Shown piece by piece: positions 1 to 10,458 of a DNA stretch of 64,000 nt. Source of the DNA: Albugo candida (lineage: Eukaryota; Oomycota; Peronosporomycetes; Albuginales; Albuginaceae). A program made the position numbers and the translations under genes. Position 1 is the first letter of the stretch; every line of letters begins with the position of its first letter. The DNA lies in the NCBI GenBank assembly GCA_905220665.1, contig CAJNAR010000150.1, forward strand, positions 620,001-684,000. Reading direction: 5' to 3'. The notes beneath the pieces are model-generated. The model ran no database searches. It was not told the DNA's origin and saw nothing but the letters and a program-made list of their open reading frames with translations.

Positions 1-2331
1 CATTCGCTGCATTGAATGACAATAGCACGGATGAAGACGAGGATGATGACGATGTAGAGGAGGAAGACAAGGGAAAAAATGGCAGTCTAGAAGCTGGCTA
101 CTCTATCAGCAGTGATAGAAATGCTACGACCGAGCAGCCCAGAGATAGACTTGATGATAAGATGAAGAAGCAAAAAAAAAAGAAAATCATTCCAACCTCG
201 CTATTTTTTGATCCAGTAGAACCAGCTGATAGTCTTGATGGCTCGAAAAAAGACAAGAAAGACAAAATCTCGAAACGAAAGCAGAAAAAATCTGTTCTTT
301 TGTCAACACCTTTAGAAGAACGTGTGAACACATATACTGGAGACGGTGACGCTGATGGTGATGGTGAAGGTGACGACGGTGAGGAAGGAGTCAGTAATAA
401 AAAAGAAGGAAAGCGTCTCAGCAACAAGGAGAGAAAGCGACTAAAAGAAGAGAAGGAACGACAAAAACGTGAAGAAGAGTACCATAAAGCTGTGAATCCA
501 CTGGATGGATCGCAATTTGCTGTTTCACAACAAGCTCTCACGGAAGACGCAAATTGGGAAAATGCTACCGACATTCATATTGATAATTTCACGATCAATG
601 CTCATAGTAAACTGCTTTTTGATAGTGCTTCGCTCCATATCAATCATGGAGGAAAATACGGTCTCGTGGGTCCAAATGGTCAAGGAAAGACAACGCTCCT
701 AAAGATGATTGCTATAGGTGAATTAAAAATTCCACCAAAAATCGACTGCCTGTATGTCGAACAGGAAGTTGTTGCTGATGAGACTCGTGCTGTCGATGCT
801 GTATTGAAAGCTGACACAAAAAGGTGGGCACTATTGGAAGAAGAAGCGAGTTTGCTGTCGCAATTGGAGAAAACATCAGATTCTGATCTAGATGATCGAC
901 TCAATGAAGTGTACGAGCAATTGGCAGTAGCAGATGCCGCTGCCGCGGAATCTCGTGCTCGACGCATATTGTTCGGTCTTGGATTTGACTCGGAGATGCA
1001 AGAAAAGTCAACACAAGATTTTTCTGGTGGATGGAGGATGCGTATCTCACTAGCAAAAGCGCTGTACGTGGAACCAACACTGCTAATGCTGGACGAGCCC
1101 ACGAATCATCTTGATTTGAATGCTGTTATCTGGCTCGATGATTACCTGCAAAAATGGAAGAAAACACTCTTGGTAGTTTCTCACGATGCCGATTTTTTGA
1201 ATAGTGTTTGCACGGAAGTACTTCATCTAGAAAGTCGCAAAATAGCTCATTACAAGGGCAACTATGATCAATTTCGTGAAATGGAGGTGCAAAAGCGAAA
1301 ACAAATGGAGAAGGCTTGGGAAAAACAGCAAAAGCAACTAAGAAATTTGAAGGCATCCGGGAAATCTTCAAAGAAGGCCAATGAGATCGTGAAGAAAAAA
1401 CGTGAACCAGGCGCACGAGCTACGAAGAAGAAGAATACCGAATCCACCGAATCTGCACTTGTGTCGTCTGATCAGACCGATTTGCTGGAGCGCCCTCGAG
1501 AATACGTTGTGAAATTCAGCTTCCCAGAAATCAGCAAGGTCTCACCTCCAATTCTCGAAGTCCGTGAGGTCAGTTTCCGTTACAATGAATCCCAACCGTA
1601 CCTTTTCAAAAATATCGACTTTGGTATCGACACGGATTCCCGCGTCTGTATCGTTGGACCCAATGGTGTCGGTAAAAGTACGCTACTGAAGATTATAACC
1701 GAAGAAGTTCGAGTAAGCGTAGGTGAAGTACGTTTGAACCCCCGGATTCGCGTTGGAATCTACAATCAGCATTTTGTGGATAAGCTACCGATGGGTGAAA
1801 CTCCTGTAGAATATCTTCGCAGGCTCTTCAACGAACAGACATATCAACAAGGTACGATAGAGCTCCACTCAATTCAAAGATAATGCTCATTTTCTCTTTG
1901 TAGTGCGAAACTTGCTCGGAAAAGTTGGTTTGGAAGGACATGCGCATGAGATAAAAAATCGCTTATTGTCGGGTGGACAAAAAGCACGCGTAGTGATTGC
2001 GGAATTAGTTTTGATGCGACCTCATATTCTGATCCTGGATGAGCCGACCAACAACTTGGATATTGAATCCATCGACGCACTCTGTGATGCCATCAAGGAA
2101 TATGATGGAGGAGTCGTGATTGTGACCCACGATGCACGTCTGATTGAATCAACAAATTGCTTATTATGGGTTGTGGGTGATCAAGATGTTGTAGAATTTG
2201 ATGGTAAATTTTCAGATTATAGACAGCTTATCCTCGACGATTTGGCCAAGAAAGCGACAGTGGAGGAAGAACGATTGCAAGACAGGGCGTTGAAGAAATC
2301 TCAAGCCCGCGCAACATTGAAGTCAAAGTAG
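1..2331 (+). CDS. ABCF-family twin ATPase (5' partial)
   Basis: Soluble ABC ATPase of the ABCF/GCN20 type, a family that acts on ribosomes in translation control. It has no membrane segments. The reading frame is open to the window edge, so the true start lies upstream. A Lys/Asp/Glu-rich N-terminal extension precedes two nucleotide-binding domains. Domain 1 has Walker [10 protein letters not shown], signature FSGGWRMR and Walker [13 protein letters not shown]. Domain 2 has GPNGVGKST, signature LSGGQKAR and [12 protein letters not shown] Lys-rich linker joins the domains. Exons are 1-1851 and 1904-2331; the 52-nt intron (GTACGA...TTGTAG, phase 1) rejoins the frame as [14 protein letters not shown], just before the second signature. 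The charged N-terminus suggests ABCF1/GCN20 rather than eEF3, but the subfamily is not certain. Confidence 0.93.
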
Positions 2332-2472
2332 CTAATGTTAGATAACATTTCAACGATAACATTTACGATGTTTTGTCAATATTACCTCATTGGATGAAAT
2401 TATTGCAAATGTGTCAAAATTCATTGGTTCGGAGGAATCGACTCGATTCGGCTTTCGATAACACTTGCAAAC

Positions 2473-3079
2473 ATGGCGGAAAAAGGTCCTGTGACTGTGC
2501 GTACGCGCAAATTTCTTCGTAATACACTTCTAGCACGCGTCCAAATGGTAAGCTGGTCGGGTTTATGTTCAGAAAGGGACTCAGGAAGTAACTCTGCGGT
2601 GGTGGTGTCAACTTTAGGTCGTTGAGGTGATCCATCCTGGACGTGCCAATGTTCCAAAAGCGGAACTGCAGGAAAAAGTCGGAAAGGTCGGTCTATATCG
2701 ATGATAGTGAGGCTCGACAAAATCATTATCTCTTTTCTCAGATGTATAAGGTGAAGGACACAAACACAGTGGTTCTTTATGGATTTCGAACACAGTTTGG
2801 TGGCGGTAAAAGCACGGGTTTCGGACTTATTTACGACTCTGTGAACGACGCGAAGCGCTTCGAACCGAAATATCGTCTGATTCGCGTACGTTCAGCTTCG
2901 ACTGAAACAAAGCAGAATCATGATATTGATCTTGCATGTTTTTGTTATATTAGCAAGGGCTTGCCGAAAAGGTGGAATCATCCCGTAAGCAGATCAAAGA
3001 AGCGAAAAATCGGAAGAAGAAAATCCGAGGAGTTGGTCGTCGTATTGCACGACACAAAGCCGCGAAGGCTAACAAGTAG
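2473..3079 (+). CDS. RPS24: Small-subunit ribosomal protein eS24
   Basis: Component of the cytosolic 40S ribosome. There are four exons: 2473-2547, 2618-2686, 2742-2885 and 2954-3079. All introns are GT-AG, 55-70 nt and phase 0, and the exons join to 137 residues, close to the usual length of about 133. Family hallmarks are an N-terminal [19 protein letters not shown], then [34 protein letters not shown], and a very basic Lys/Arg tail. The start is the first ATG and matches the usual eS24 start. It lies 141 bp after the ABCF stop on the same strand. No single long ORF reveals this gene. Confidence 0.96.
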
Positions 3080-3339
3080 AGATGAAAACCAGTCACAGAA
3101 ACTCGCATCCGCTGTCTGTTCAACTTTTTCTGAGCCACGGTACAAGAACATCTTGTTTCTTGATTATATTGTAAGAAAACGTGCCATGATTTGCGAGATT
3201 CACATTTTCTCAATAAGTCTTTACCATCATATTCTCTTTGCATTCATTCGCGAGATTTTCGAATGAAAAAAAAAATGCAGATTCTGGCGAATATGTATTC
3301 AGCACCAGCCTAAATATTGTCGACGCATGCTACACTTTA

Positions 3340-3750
3340 TCAGCTAATAATGCAGCAGGTGTGTATCGATACCGCCATTGCCGCTGGTGGTCCATTCTTA
3401 CTATAATGTGTTCTATCGGAATATGTGACGACAGCCAAAACCCCACCGACTTCGTCGGCAAAAACCAATTTTCCTGTGCTGCTGACGCGCGACTTGCTGC
3501 CTGAGTTTGCCGCGCTACTTTTACGTTGATCTCTCGGTATGCTATCTGTCCTTTCACACGGTTCATCTGGCTCCTTAGTGTCGATACTGCGTCGTTGCTT
3601 CTCCTTTGTGTCAATTCCTTCAAGTTTTGCATCGTCTACGTCTTTTCCTTCCGCTTTAATGTTGTCCCCTTGCGAGATGTGTAAGTGACTCTCATTACTC
3701 TCATCTATTTGAATCGGATGAACTACTGATTGAAAAAGACCATAAACCAT
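3340..3750 (-). CDS. Unknown small protein with RVxF-like motif
   Basis: Open frame of 136 residues from ATG 3748-3750 to a stop at 3340. I do not recognise the family. The first two thirds are hydrophilic, rich in Asp, Glu, Lys and Ser, and look disordered. The C-terminal third is more structured, with KLVFADEVGGVLAVV followed by TYSDRTHYS. The KLVF segment resembles the RVxF docking motif of protein phosphatase 1 regulators; this is only a resemblance. An AG just before the start allows an upstream exon. The gene would converge on eS24, ending 260 bp from it. No signal peptide or membrane segment is seen. It could still be a chance ORF. Confidence 0.4.
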   Translation of the reverse strand: MVYGLFQSVVHPIQIDESNESHLHISQGDNIKAEGKDVDDAKLEGIDTKEKQRRSIDTKEPDEPCERTDSIPRDQRKSSAANSGSKSRVSSTGKLVFADEVGGVLAVVTYSDRTHYSKNGPPAAMAVSIHTCCIIS

Positions 3751-4009
3751 CAACCTGTCTGCGACTTGATGTGATTATGTGCCACGACCGAAAGACATGT
3801 GGCAAGATGAGTTTTTGCCACCCGGGCACTTTTGACTTCCTATTTATACCGAAGTAATTTCCAGGGCTATAATAAGACACGAGGTTGTTCTATATTGCAC
3901 CTCTCCATCAGGGATCCAATTGATTTGTCGCTATCAAAATCAGTGCGTTTCGACATCAAAATTTCAATTCGCTTGGTTTTCTTGTTTAGACTTCCCATCC
4001 ACCAAATTT

Positions 4010-5671
4010 TTACAAAAGTGAGTTGCTTTGTTGCTCGTCCTCTTCGCTGTCAGCCATTGATTCATGAATCTGATGAGCTGATGTCTGTGATTCCTTTGCT
4101 GGTATCTGCTCCATTCGAGCATACAGTGTACTTGTCACTTGTGGTCGCCAAAGAATCGTGACTGCACAAAATGTGCAAAAGACCAAAAAATGCTGGATCG
4201 CCCAAAACCGCCACATCTTTTCCCGATTCAATGGAATTACCTCCATGTACCTACATTAAAGCATTAATCAGCCAGGATTAGAAAGCATGCTAGATGCGTA
4301 CGCAAGTGTTATCGCGATCTCGAGCAGAATGGAGAGCAAGCTGTACGCGACTAAGATACGGTGCAAACAAGTGTACATTTCCAGTTTTGCGTGTTGTCCG
4401 AATCTTCTCAAGTTTTGGCGAGACAATGAGAGTGAATTAAATATCCAGCTCATGAAGCAAGCATTCGTTGCTATTCCAAGTATTCTCCACTCGATCGATG
4501 GGTATGCGATACCATTTGAAAGATTTACAATGTGACTTAACCGGAGGCAGCATGCAGATGCAAAGTAACAGAGGCTAAGACCAAGCAGAACTGTGACTTC
4601 TGGCCGTGTGATACTCTGGCGAACGATACCATAGCCAAGACATATCAATGCCGTCAAGACTCGTGCAAAGCATCCCGTTGTCACTTCAATTACCGTCGCA
4701 AATAAAACGCTTGCTGGATAAGGACAACAGATCGGATCACCGTTTCTATTCAGCATATCGAGTGTAAAGAACCAAATAGCTGCTTCACCTTTGAGACATT
4801 TTTCATCAGTATCTATCATCGCAGCGACGTATATAGATATATACGCACTTGTAGCCAGAAGCAATTCAATGAATAGCAAATATTGCAAACGGAATGCAGA
4901 TCTGTGATATCGAGCCAGAAGCAACGAATAATACAAATCGACAAATCCATAAAGGACTGCGAGGATGCCACTGTAAATTCTGAAGATTAGCGAAAAGTGT
5001 GAATATATAAATGTCAAATGAGACCTGACTGGAAGTCGCTCAATCAGAAGAGCAGGAAGATATCCGAAACTATTTCGAAACGATACTGAAGATGCCAAAT
5101 GAACGAGTGATTTCCTTGTAGATTCGACCGCTATGTCTTTTGAATCCCAGCATGAAAATATTCTGGCAGTGTAATCTTCATTCTTCTCAGGCTTCAAGTT
5201 GATAGTAATTAAGGAAGTCTCATTGATGATTTTTTCTTGCAATACGAAGTCACGCTTCTCCTCCTTTAGTCTTGATACGATATTGAGTTCGAAATTTGAA
5301 GAATAAGAATGACACAATGCGAGTGTTTGCATGTCGGCGGGTAGATTGGAGTTGCTATAGATAAGGGCCACAGCTCGAATAAGCGGCTCTGTTCCTGAGT
5401 GTTCTGCTCCTTTCTTCACGACTGAGTCTCCATTGATGTCAAGTAAACTGATATTTGCTCGTAGAGATACCATGGGAGTCATCGTATTCGCTGGGAGTAT
5501 TCCTAAGAAAAACACGTTTTTGGAATTCGCAAACACGAATTCCGTAAAGTGTATATTAGCGTTCACTTCGGTAGCTCTGTGAATGGATCCTAATGACACA
5601 TGAAAACGCAATGTGCACCACAGAATCGTTGGTGCAAACACGCTGCCAACTGATTTCGAAAGCGTTCGCAT
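4010..5671 (-). CDS. GOST/lung-seven-TM receptor family membrane protein
   Basis: 536 residues in two exons, 5671-4302 and 4250-4010, split by a 51-nt phase-2 intron. The N-terminal half is lumenal or extracellular, following a likely signal peptide. The C-terminal half has seven hydrophobic segments, beginning near RSHLTFIYSHFSLIF. The last exon carries EVIPLNREKMWRFWAIQHF, then a helix ending LWRP, and an acidic cytosolic tail; this ending is typical of the GPR107/GPR108/TMEM87 (GOST) group. Known members act in Golgi and endosome trafficking. Splicing removes a premature stop and joins ITLA to YMEVIPLNR in frame. The start lies 79 bp after the stop of the GILT gene, on the same strand. I cannot separate the GPR107 and TMEM87 subgroups. 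Confidence 0.85.
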
Positions 5672-5750
5672 TAAATTTCAGGAATTAAATGGAGAAGATA
5701 ATTCGCCAATCCATACACACCTTTTATTAAGAGTTAAATGTGTGCCACCG

Positions 5751-8088
5751 TCAAAAATGGTGAGCCTTATTTCGAGAGCGCAGGTACCAGGCCGCACAAA
5801 ACGCCACAAACACTGCACATAGAAGAACCAAATGCAAATTTGCGGTCGGAAATAACTCTGATGGAAGTGAGTCACGTCCAAAATCTCTTGCTGCATGTTT
5901 GTCGGCTTCATCCAATACAATTTGCTTCACAACATACCGAGGACCGATATCGGGTGGATCCGTGTATTCGTCCTTTGTATTTGCCGAATACACATTCTTG
6001 GGTTTACAGGGCTTGATAGGAGCCGTCTCGGGACTCTTTTTGATGTCCTGCAGCAGTTGCTCGTTGCAGGCTGCGGGCAAATTCTGATATTCGTGCACAC
6101 GGAATAAGTCTTCGATGATATTGAAAGTCACTAACCTTTGTTTCCCCTTTATACGCATCGCAAATCTCTTTCAGGATGACTTCATAAGTGACTGCAAGCT
6201 CGGAATCGCCGATCTTTTTCCCGTCCAGCACAACCTTTTCGCCACAAAGTGTGAGATCAAACTACGAATGAGCAAAGAGACGAACATAAGGCATCCACGC
6301 TGGTTTCACGACTTCCACTTGCTCAATTATCTATAACACGAACTCAGGTGTAATCCTGAGTGAAGATAGTAGCTCCGATGGAAGCACCTTTTTGAGTAGG
6401 GCAGAGCTTTTGGTTAGGTAGCACTTTTGCAGTGCTTCTCCTGACTTTGGATCCAACTCACAATTAGCAGCCATTGTGTCCCATGAATGTGTTGAATGAT
6501 GATAATTCTCCACACACTGAGAGAATTTATCTTGAGCGCGTGATCGGAATAGGAAGAGGCAGTCTTACGCTAATGTGGTTGAGTTGGACGGTGACATTTT
6601 GAATTTCTAAGTTGATACAGCTGAGCCATTTATGTGCATTACATTCTTCATCGCCACCTTCGCAAATGAATTTTCCAGAAGGAGACACTGATGTCCCGGC
6701 GCCAGGAATTGAGCTACAATAAGATCTGTAAATTGAAAGAAGCCGTTTCCGTTAAATCAAACTTGTCATACTGAAACTCTATAATCCGTTGGAATCTATG
6801 GAAGACAAGGCTCAATAAAATGAATTTTCTCGTTCTACTGAGCAATAAGCACGAACCCGATATCATTCAGGAGTCTTGGTAAAACTTTGACCATAAAAAT
6901 CCTGCTGGCTGGACTATGACCGGTTATAAGTAGATACTTCGCGTCATTGTCAGACTGGAGCCTACCAAAACGCTCTCCAGTACACCTTCATATCCTGCTT
7001 GTAGAACCTATCGTGGCCGTTCCGAAGCCTATTCTGGTTAGAAGCCGGACCAGTCTTGTCGACTGGATCACCCGTGTTTCTCGACAAGCCAGGAAAATGG
7101 TTGCATGTATTTGGGTAAAACTAAAGAGGCCAATAAGTGATTTCCCCAAAAAATAGACTGGCCTACTCGTATATCTCCTTTGTATGCTCTGCAAAGCTCC
7201 TCTTCTAACGCTAAAAGCCCAACTGCCATTGTTGCGTTCCCAAGAAGCCTCCCATCCAGTGTGATCTACACCAGATCAAAATGCTGATACTAATCCTTGA
7301 TATAGTCATGAAGCACGAACGTGTGGAAGCCATAGGATTCGACCACCAGCTTCATCTGAAAGCATCTAATCCAGTGATTTGGCAAGATTCGCAATGAAAA
7401 AGGAACTGCCGGCAGAGCTGCTGTATCCTACCTTTTTGAGTATCTTTTCGCTTCTGTCCTGAAAACAATCAGAAAGTTCCTTCAATTCGCTTGGCAAAAC
7501 ACATGCGACAATATTTGAATCCCAATCATTGAGATCGCCCGATTTAAAAGCTTCTAAACACTATCACGCAGCGAGCTAATACCAAGGCAATTGCGCTTCA
7601 TCATTTATCAATTCTCACAGCAAGTTTCTCCAGCCATATGTAAGGCTCCTTGGTCGCTTTTTCTAGAAGGCATGCGTGCCATTTATGCCCCTCACACTCT
7701 GACGGTCCATCTTCACACACAATCTGCGACTTTTGTATTGCCATTCCCCCAATCGGCAATAATCTATATTAAATGGCTCAAAATCAGAGGTATGACGCGT
7801 ATCAATCGCACCGAAATGTGACTATATCCCGAAATCTCTCATCCTTGATAATGGGGATGATGACGCTCGCAATAAAGTACTGGCAAGCCGCACTAAGAGA
7901 AAGATGATCATCGCATTCAGCGCATTTTCTGGGCTTCGAAAAACTTCGTACCAAAATGTTCGGTATCGAATCTTGACCTCTACTTTCTCGGATTTTACCA
8001 TACCGCTCGAAAGCTTTGGATTGCAATCACACAGAAGCAAATAGCAAGACAACAAGAACGCAAGGAAGGGCTGCATTCGGTGATGCAT
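5751..8088 (-). CDS. Tandem GILT-domain membrane protein
   Basis: GILT proteins are thiol reductases of the secretory and endolysosomal system. I assembled 14 exons (nt): 8088-7952, 7892-7812, 7763-7619, 7560-7432, 7365-7321, 7265-7167, 7120-6966, 6913-6857, 6795-6772, 6725-6569, 6516-6388, 6330-6286, 6234-6136, 6083-5751. They sum to 1635 nt, or 544 residues, with every phase consistent and introns of 46-66 nt. A signal peptide (about 1-22) is followed by GILT domain 1, with redox motif CAAC (46-49), GILT signature CEDGPSECEGHKWHAC (89-104) and WLPHITLDGRLLG. A linker leads to domain 2, with CPAS (264-267), signature CEGGDEECNAHKWLSC (312-327) and MPYVVLDGKKIG. A Pro/Asp-rich stem and a transmembrane helix (about 517-535) end the protein. 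The alternative, two separate genes, is less likely: the intron at 7121-7166 joins both halves in frame and domain 2 has no signal peptide. Confidence 0.82.
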
Positions 8089-8230
8089 GTCTTTCGCTAT
8101 TTGGCTGAAAAAAACACGTTATTACAAACTTAGTAGTAGCAAAAAAAGAAGTCAATCTAGCAATAGCCTCGATTAATTCTTGATTTAGATGCATGCATAT
8201 GCCAATACTTTGATACGTATTCGATTGTTA

Positions 8231-9865
8231 TTACTTATGGGTGAATGTTGCTGCCAAGTTGGAATCACTTGATTTGGAGTGCACCGCCGCGCCATTTATT
8301 GTAAGATGTGTCACTTTATCGTACGGAAAAGGTCTTAGACTGGATTCATGGAAAAACCCGATTTTTTGACTGCGCCGAAGCAAAATCGTATAGATGCAAT
8401 CGCTCGGTCGATACTTTTGTATACGACCAGAGCCAAAATAGGAGGCTAGAACACGCTCTCCCAAGTGAAATCGCTGGTGCCCTGTGGTGGACTTTGAGCT
8501 TGCCGCTACTACTGCAGACATGTTTTGTGCGATATTTGTCATGTGCCCGGTTGCTGAGGCCCTCGCAGATACGGATGCTGATACCATCGATTGCTTGGTT
8601 TTCGAGATAAAGGACGACAAACGGCGTTGTCCGTTCGTTATGTCATTCTCTAGCTTCAGCATTCCTGTGTTGACCGCAGTTGGTGTGTCAGCATCATCCG
8701 CATTCACGTTCAGTAATTTCATGCTAGTAAGGCCAATAAAGTGTTTTCCATCAAGCTGACTACTTGCGGACTGCTTTCGCACATTATTCCAGGTTTGCAG
8801 GAATTGGCGTCGCTGCAATTCCACAGTATCGGCTTGGAAATACCCGGTCACATTCTGTGAATACTCTAATATAAAGATCTTATTCGAGTCACGCACTTTC
8901 CTGACTGTGGCCAGGCCAAAGGCCGTCACCGCAACACAATCCTCAAGATCCAGATTGAAATTTGGTGCACTCGGATCCTTTCCCGCTGATATGCTTTCAC
9001 ACTCCATCTTTTTACGCTTTGCTTTCGCCATGCGGTACATTTTATTGGCATATGAAGATTCGCGTATTGAAGTGACGCCATTGAATAGATGCTTCTTTGT
9101 GTGTTGCATAAGCTGAACTGTTTGACCTATTGCAGTAGTAGGAATTCTCTCAAACTTGTTTCGTGACGCTTTCATTTTCCAAACGTGTTCATTGTCCCAC
9201 CTCCAATCAAACGCAAGTCCGTACATGTCACCGTCTACGTAATAGTGTTCTATAAGAGCATACCCCCACCGCGTTCGCACTCGTTCTCCGACAACAGCCT
9301 TGATCTCCCGAAGGATTTGACTCGGCTGTAGATACGCGGTTCCTAATGCAACGACTTGTATAACGTAAATATTTTCTTTGGAGAGATGGTCCTGTATGGT
9401 CCCAGTACCGAATGTTGTCATAACACAAGCTTTCCGACTATAGAGTCCACTATAAACTTCACGCTGATGAACGGAAAAAGGTAGTGAACGCGATCGCTCT
9501 GATCGAGTTGCGGGTTGTTTGCTATCTTGATCGGCACTATTATGCTGGTTGTCGGTTCGTGCAATCAAACTTGCACGTCGACCAAGTGTTTTGCACCATT
9601 CACTGGCTGCCACAATATTATGTTCGATAGATGTTCCGCGACGTCGACACGGTGCTGTAGATGGATCGTCATAATATAGGTGTGCAGCCATTCCTCCATC
9701 TTCATCAATTTCAACGGTAGATGCTAGGATCGAGTGCTTATCCGATGCATATGGGCCATCTACGTTGACCTCAGAAAGTGATTTACGACGCACATAAGAT
9801 ATCATTCTTGGCGGAATGATTGCACGAATGCCAGTATATCGTTTATTCAGATCGAGCGAAACCAT
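8231..9865 (-). CDS. Unknown protein with four FGxGxI-type repeats
   Basis: Single-exon protein of 544 residues; I do not recognise a named family. The first 150 residues are polar and look disordered. The rest holds repeated beta-rich units: CVMTTFGTGTIQDHLSKENI, then RVRTRWGYALIEHYYVDGD, CVAVTAFGLATVRKVRDSNK and RVLASYFGSGRIQKYRPSD. Each is followed by IYVI/IFIL/IYTI-like strands and an aromatic-rich end. The pattern (aliphatic-x-T/S-x-FGxGxI, basic stretch, D-x-IY-V) suggests small SH3-like or Tudor-like barrels. There is no signal peptide or membrane segment. It ends 142 bp before the GILT start. The ATG at 9863-9865 is the first in frame. Binding function is inference from repeat shape only. 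Confidence 0.75.
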   Translation of the reverse strand: MVSLDLNKRYTGIRAIIPPRMISYVRRKSLSEVNVDGPYASDKHSILASTVEIDEDGGMAAHLYYDDPSTAPCRRRGTSIEHNIVAASEWCKTLGRRASLIARTDNQHNSADQDSKQPATRSERSRSLPFSVHQREVYSGLYSRKACVMTTFGTGTIQDHLSKENIYVIQVVALGTAYLQPSQILREIKAVVGERVRTRWGYALIEHYYVDGDMYGLAFDWRWDNEHVWKMKASRNKFERIPTTAIGQTVQLMQHTKKHLFNGVTSIRESSYANKMYRMAKAKRKKMECESISAGKDPSAPNFNLDLEDCVAVTAFGLATVRKVRDSNKIFILEYSQNVTGYFQADTVELQRRQFLQTWNNVRKQSASSQLDGKHFIGLTSMKLLNVNADDADTPTAVNTGMLKLENDITNGQRRLSSFISKTKQSMVSASVSARASATGHMTNIAQNMSAVVAASSKSTTGHQRFHLGERVLASYFGSGRIQKYRPSDCIYTILLRRSQKIGFFHESSLRPFPYDKVTHLTINGAAVHSKSSDSNLAATFTHK

Positions 9866-10458
9866 ATTCTAACTTGTAAGAAAATACGAGGATGGGTGGA
9901 AAAATAGAAATTCCTGGCTTTCAAAAGCGATGTAGAATAGGTGTGACTTTTACATTCTCCGTACCTTCCATGTGCTCAAATAGGACGGGTTGAAAGCTGT
10001 AAAGAAACGCCTGAATATCTGCTATTTAGAGGGTATATCTGTGTTTTTCGTGATCAACGGTCCAGTCAGATAATCTTTTTTGCCAGTGTAATAATTGTTG
10101 AAGTCACGATGTGTCGATGTCAGAAAACAGGTGGTATTACGCTCTGATGTTATGGTGTTCAAAGTAAAGTGTAGTGCGAGTAATCAATTTCAAATATACC
10201 ATTTGTCCTCTGGCCAATGAGTATAATCAGATTAGGTGGCTGCGAGCATGCAAACATCTGATACATGCAAAAGCCTGTGGATAGAGGGGGATCTCAGAAA
10301 GAGGCTGGCAACTCGAAAAGAAAAAGTAATAATCTGTTAAACGGCAAGCTGTTATCCTTGGTTTCGAAAGCAAGCTGCGTCTTCATCGCTTCTTGATTAC
10401 TACAAAATATTCCCTTTGACTGACATAAGAAAACACGGCATGAGTTGTCAAAGGTCTT
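9866..10458. other. Divergent intergenic region
   Basis: 593 bp between the diverging genes at 8231-9865 and 10459-12032. I see no convincing ORF, RNA gene or repeat. It presumably holds both promoters. Confidence 0.5.

Noticed and set aside
98..574. Long minus-strand ORF opposite the ABCF gene
   Set aside because: Low-complexity Ser/Phe-rich shadow of the Lys/Glu/Asp-rich coding strand.
6947..7156. Plus-strand ORF inside the GILT gene
   Set aside because: Opposite strand of an exon pair whose phases and family motifs are well supported.
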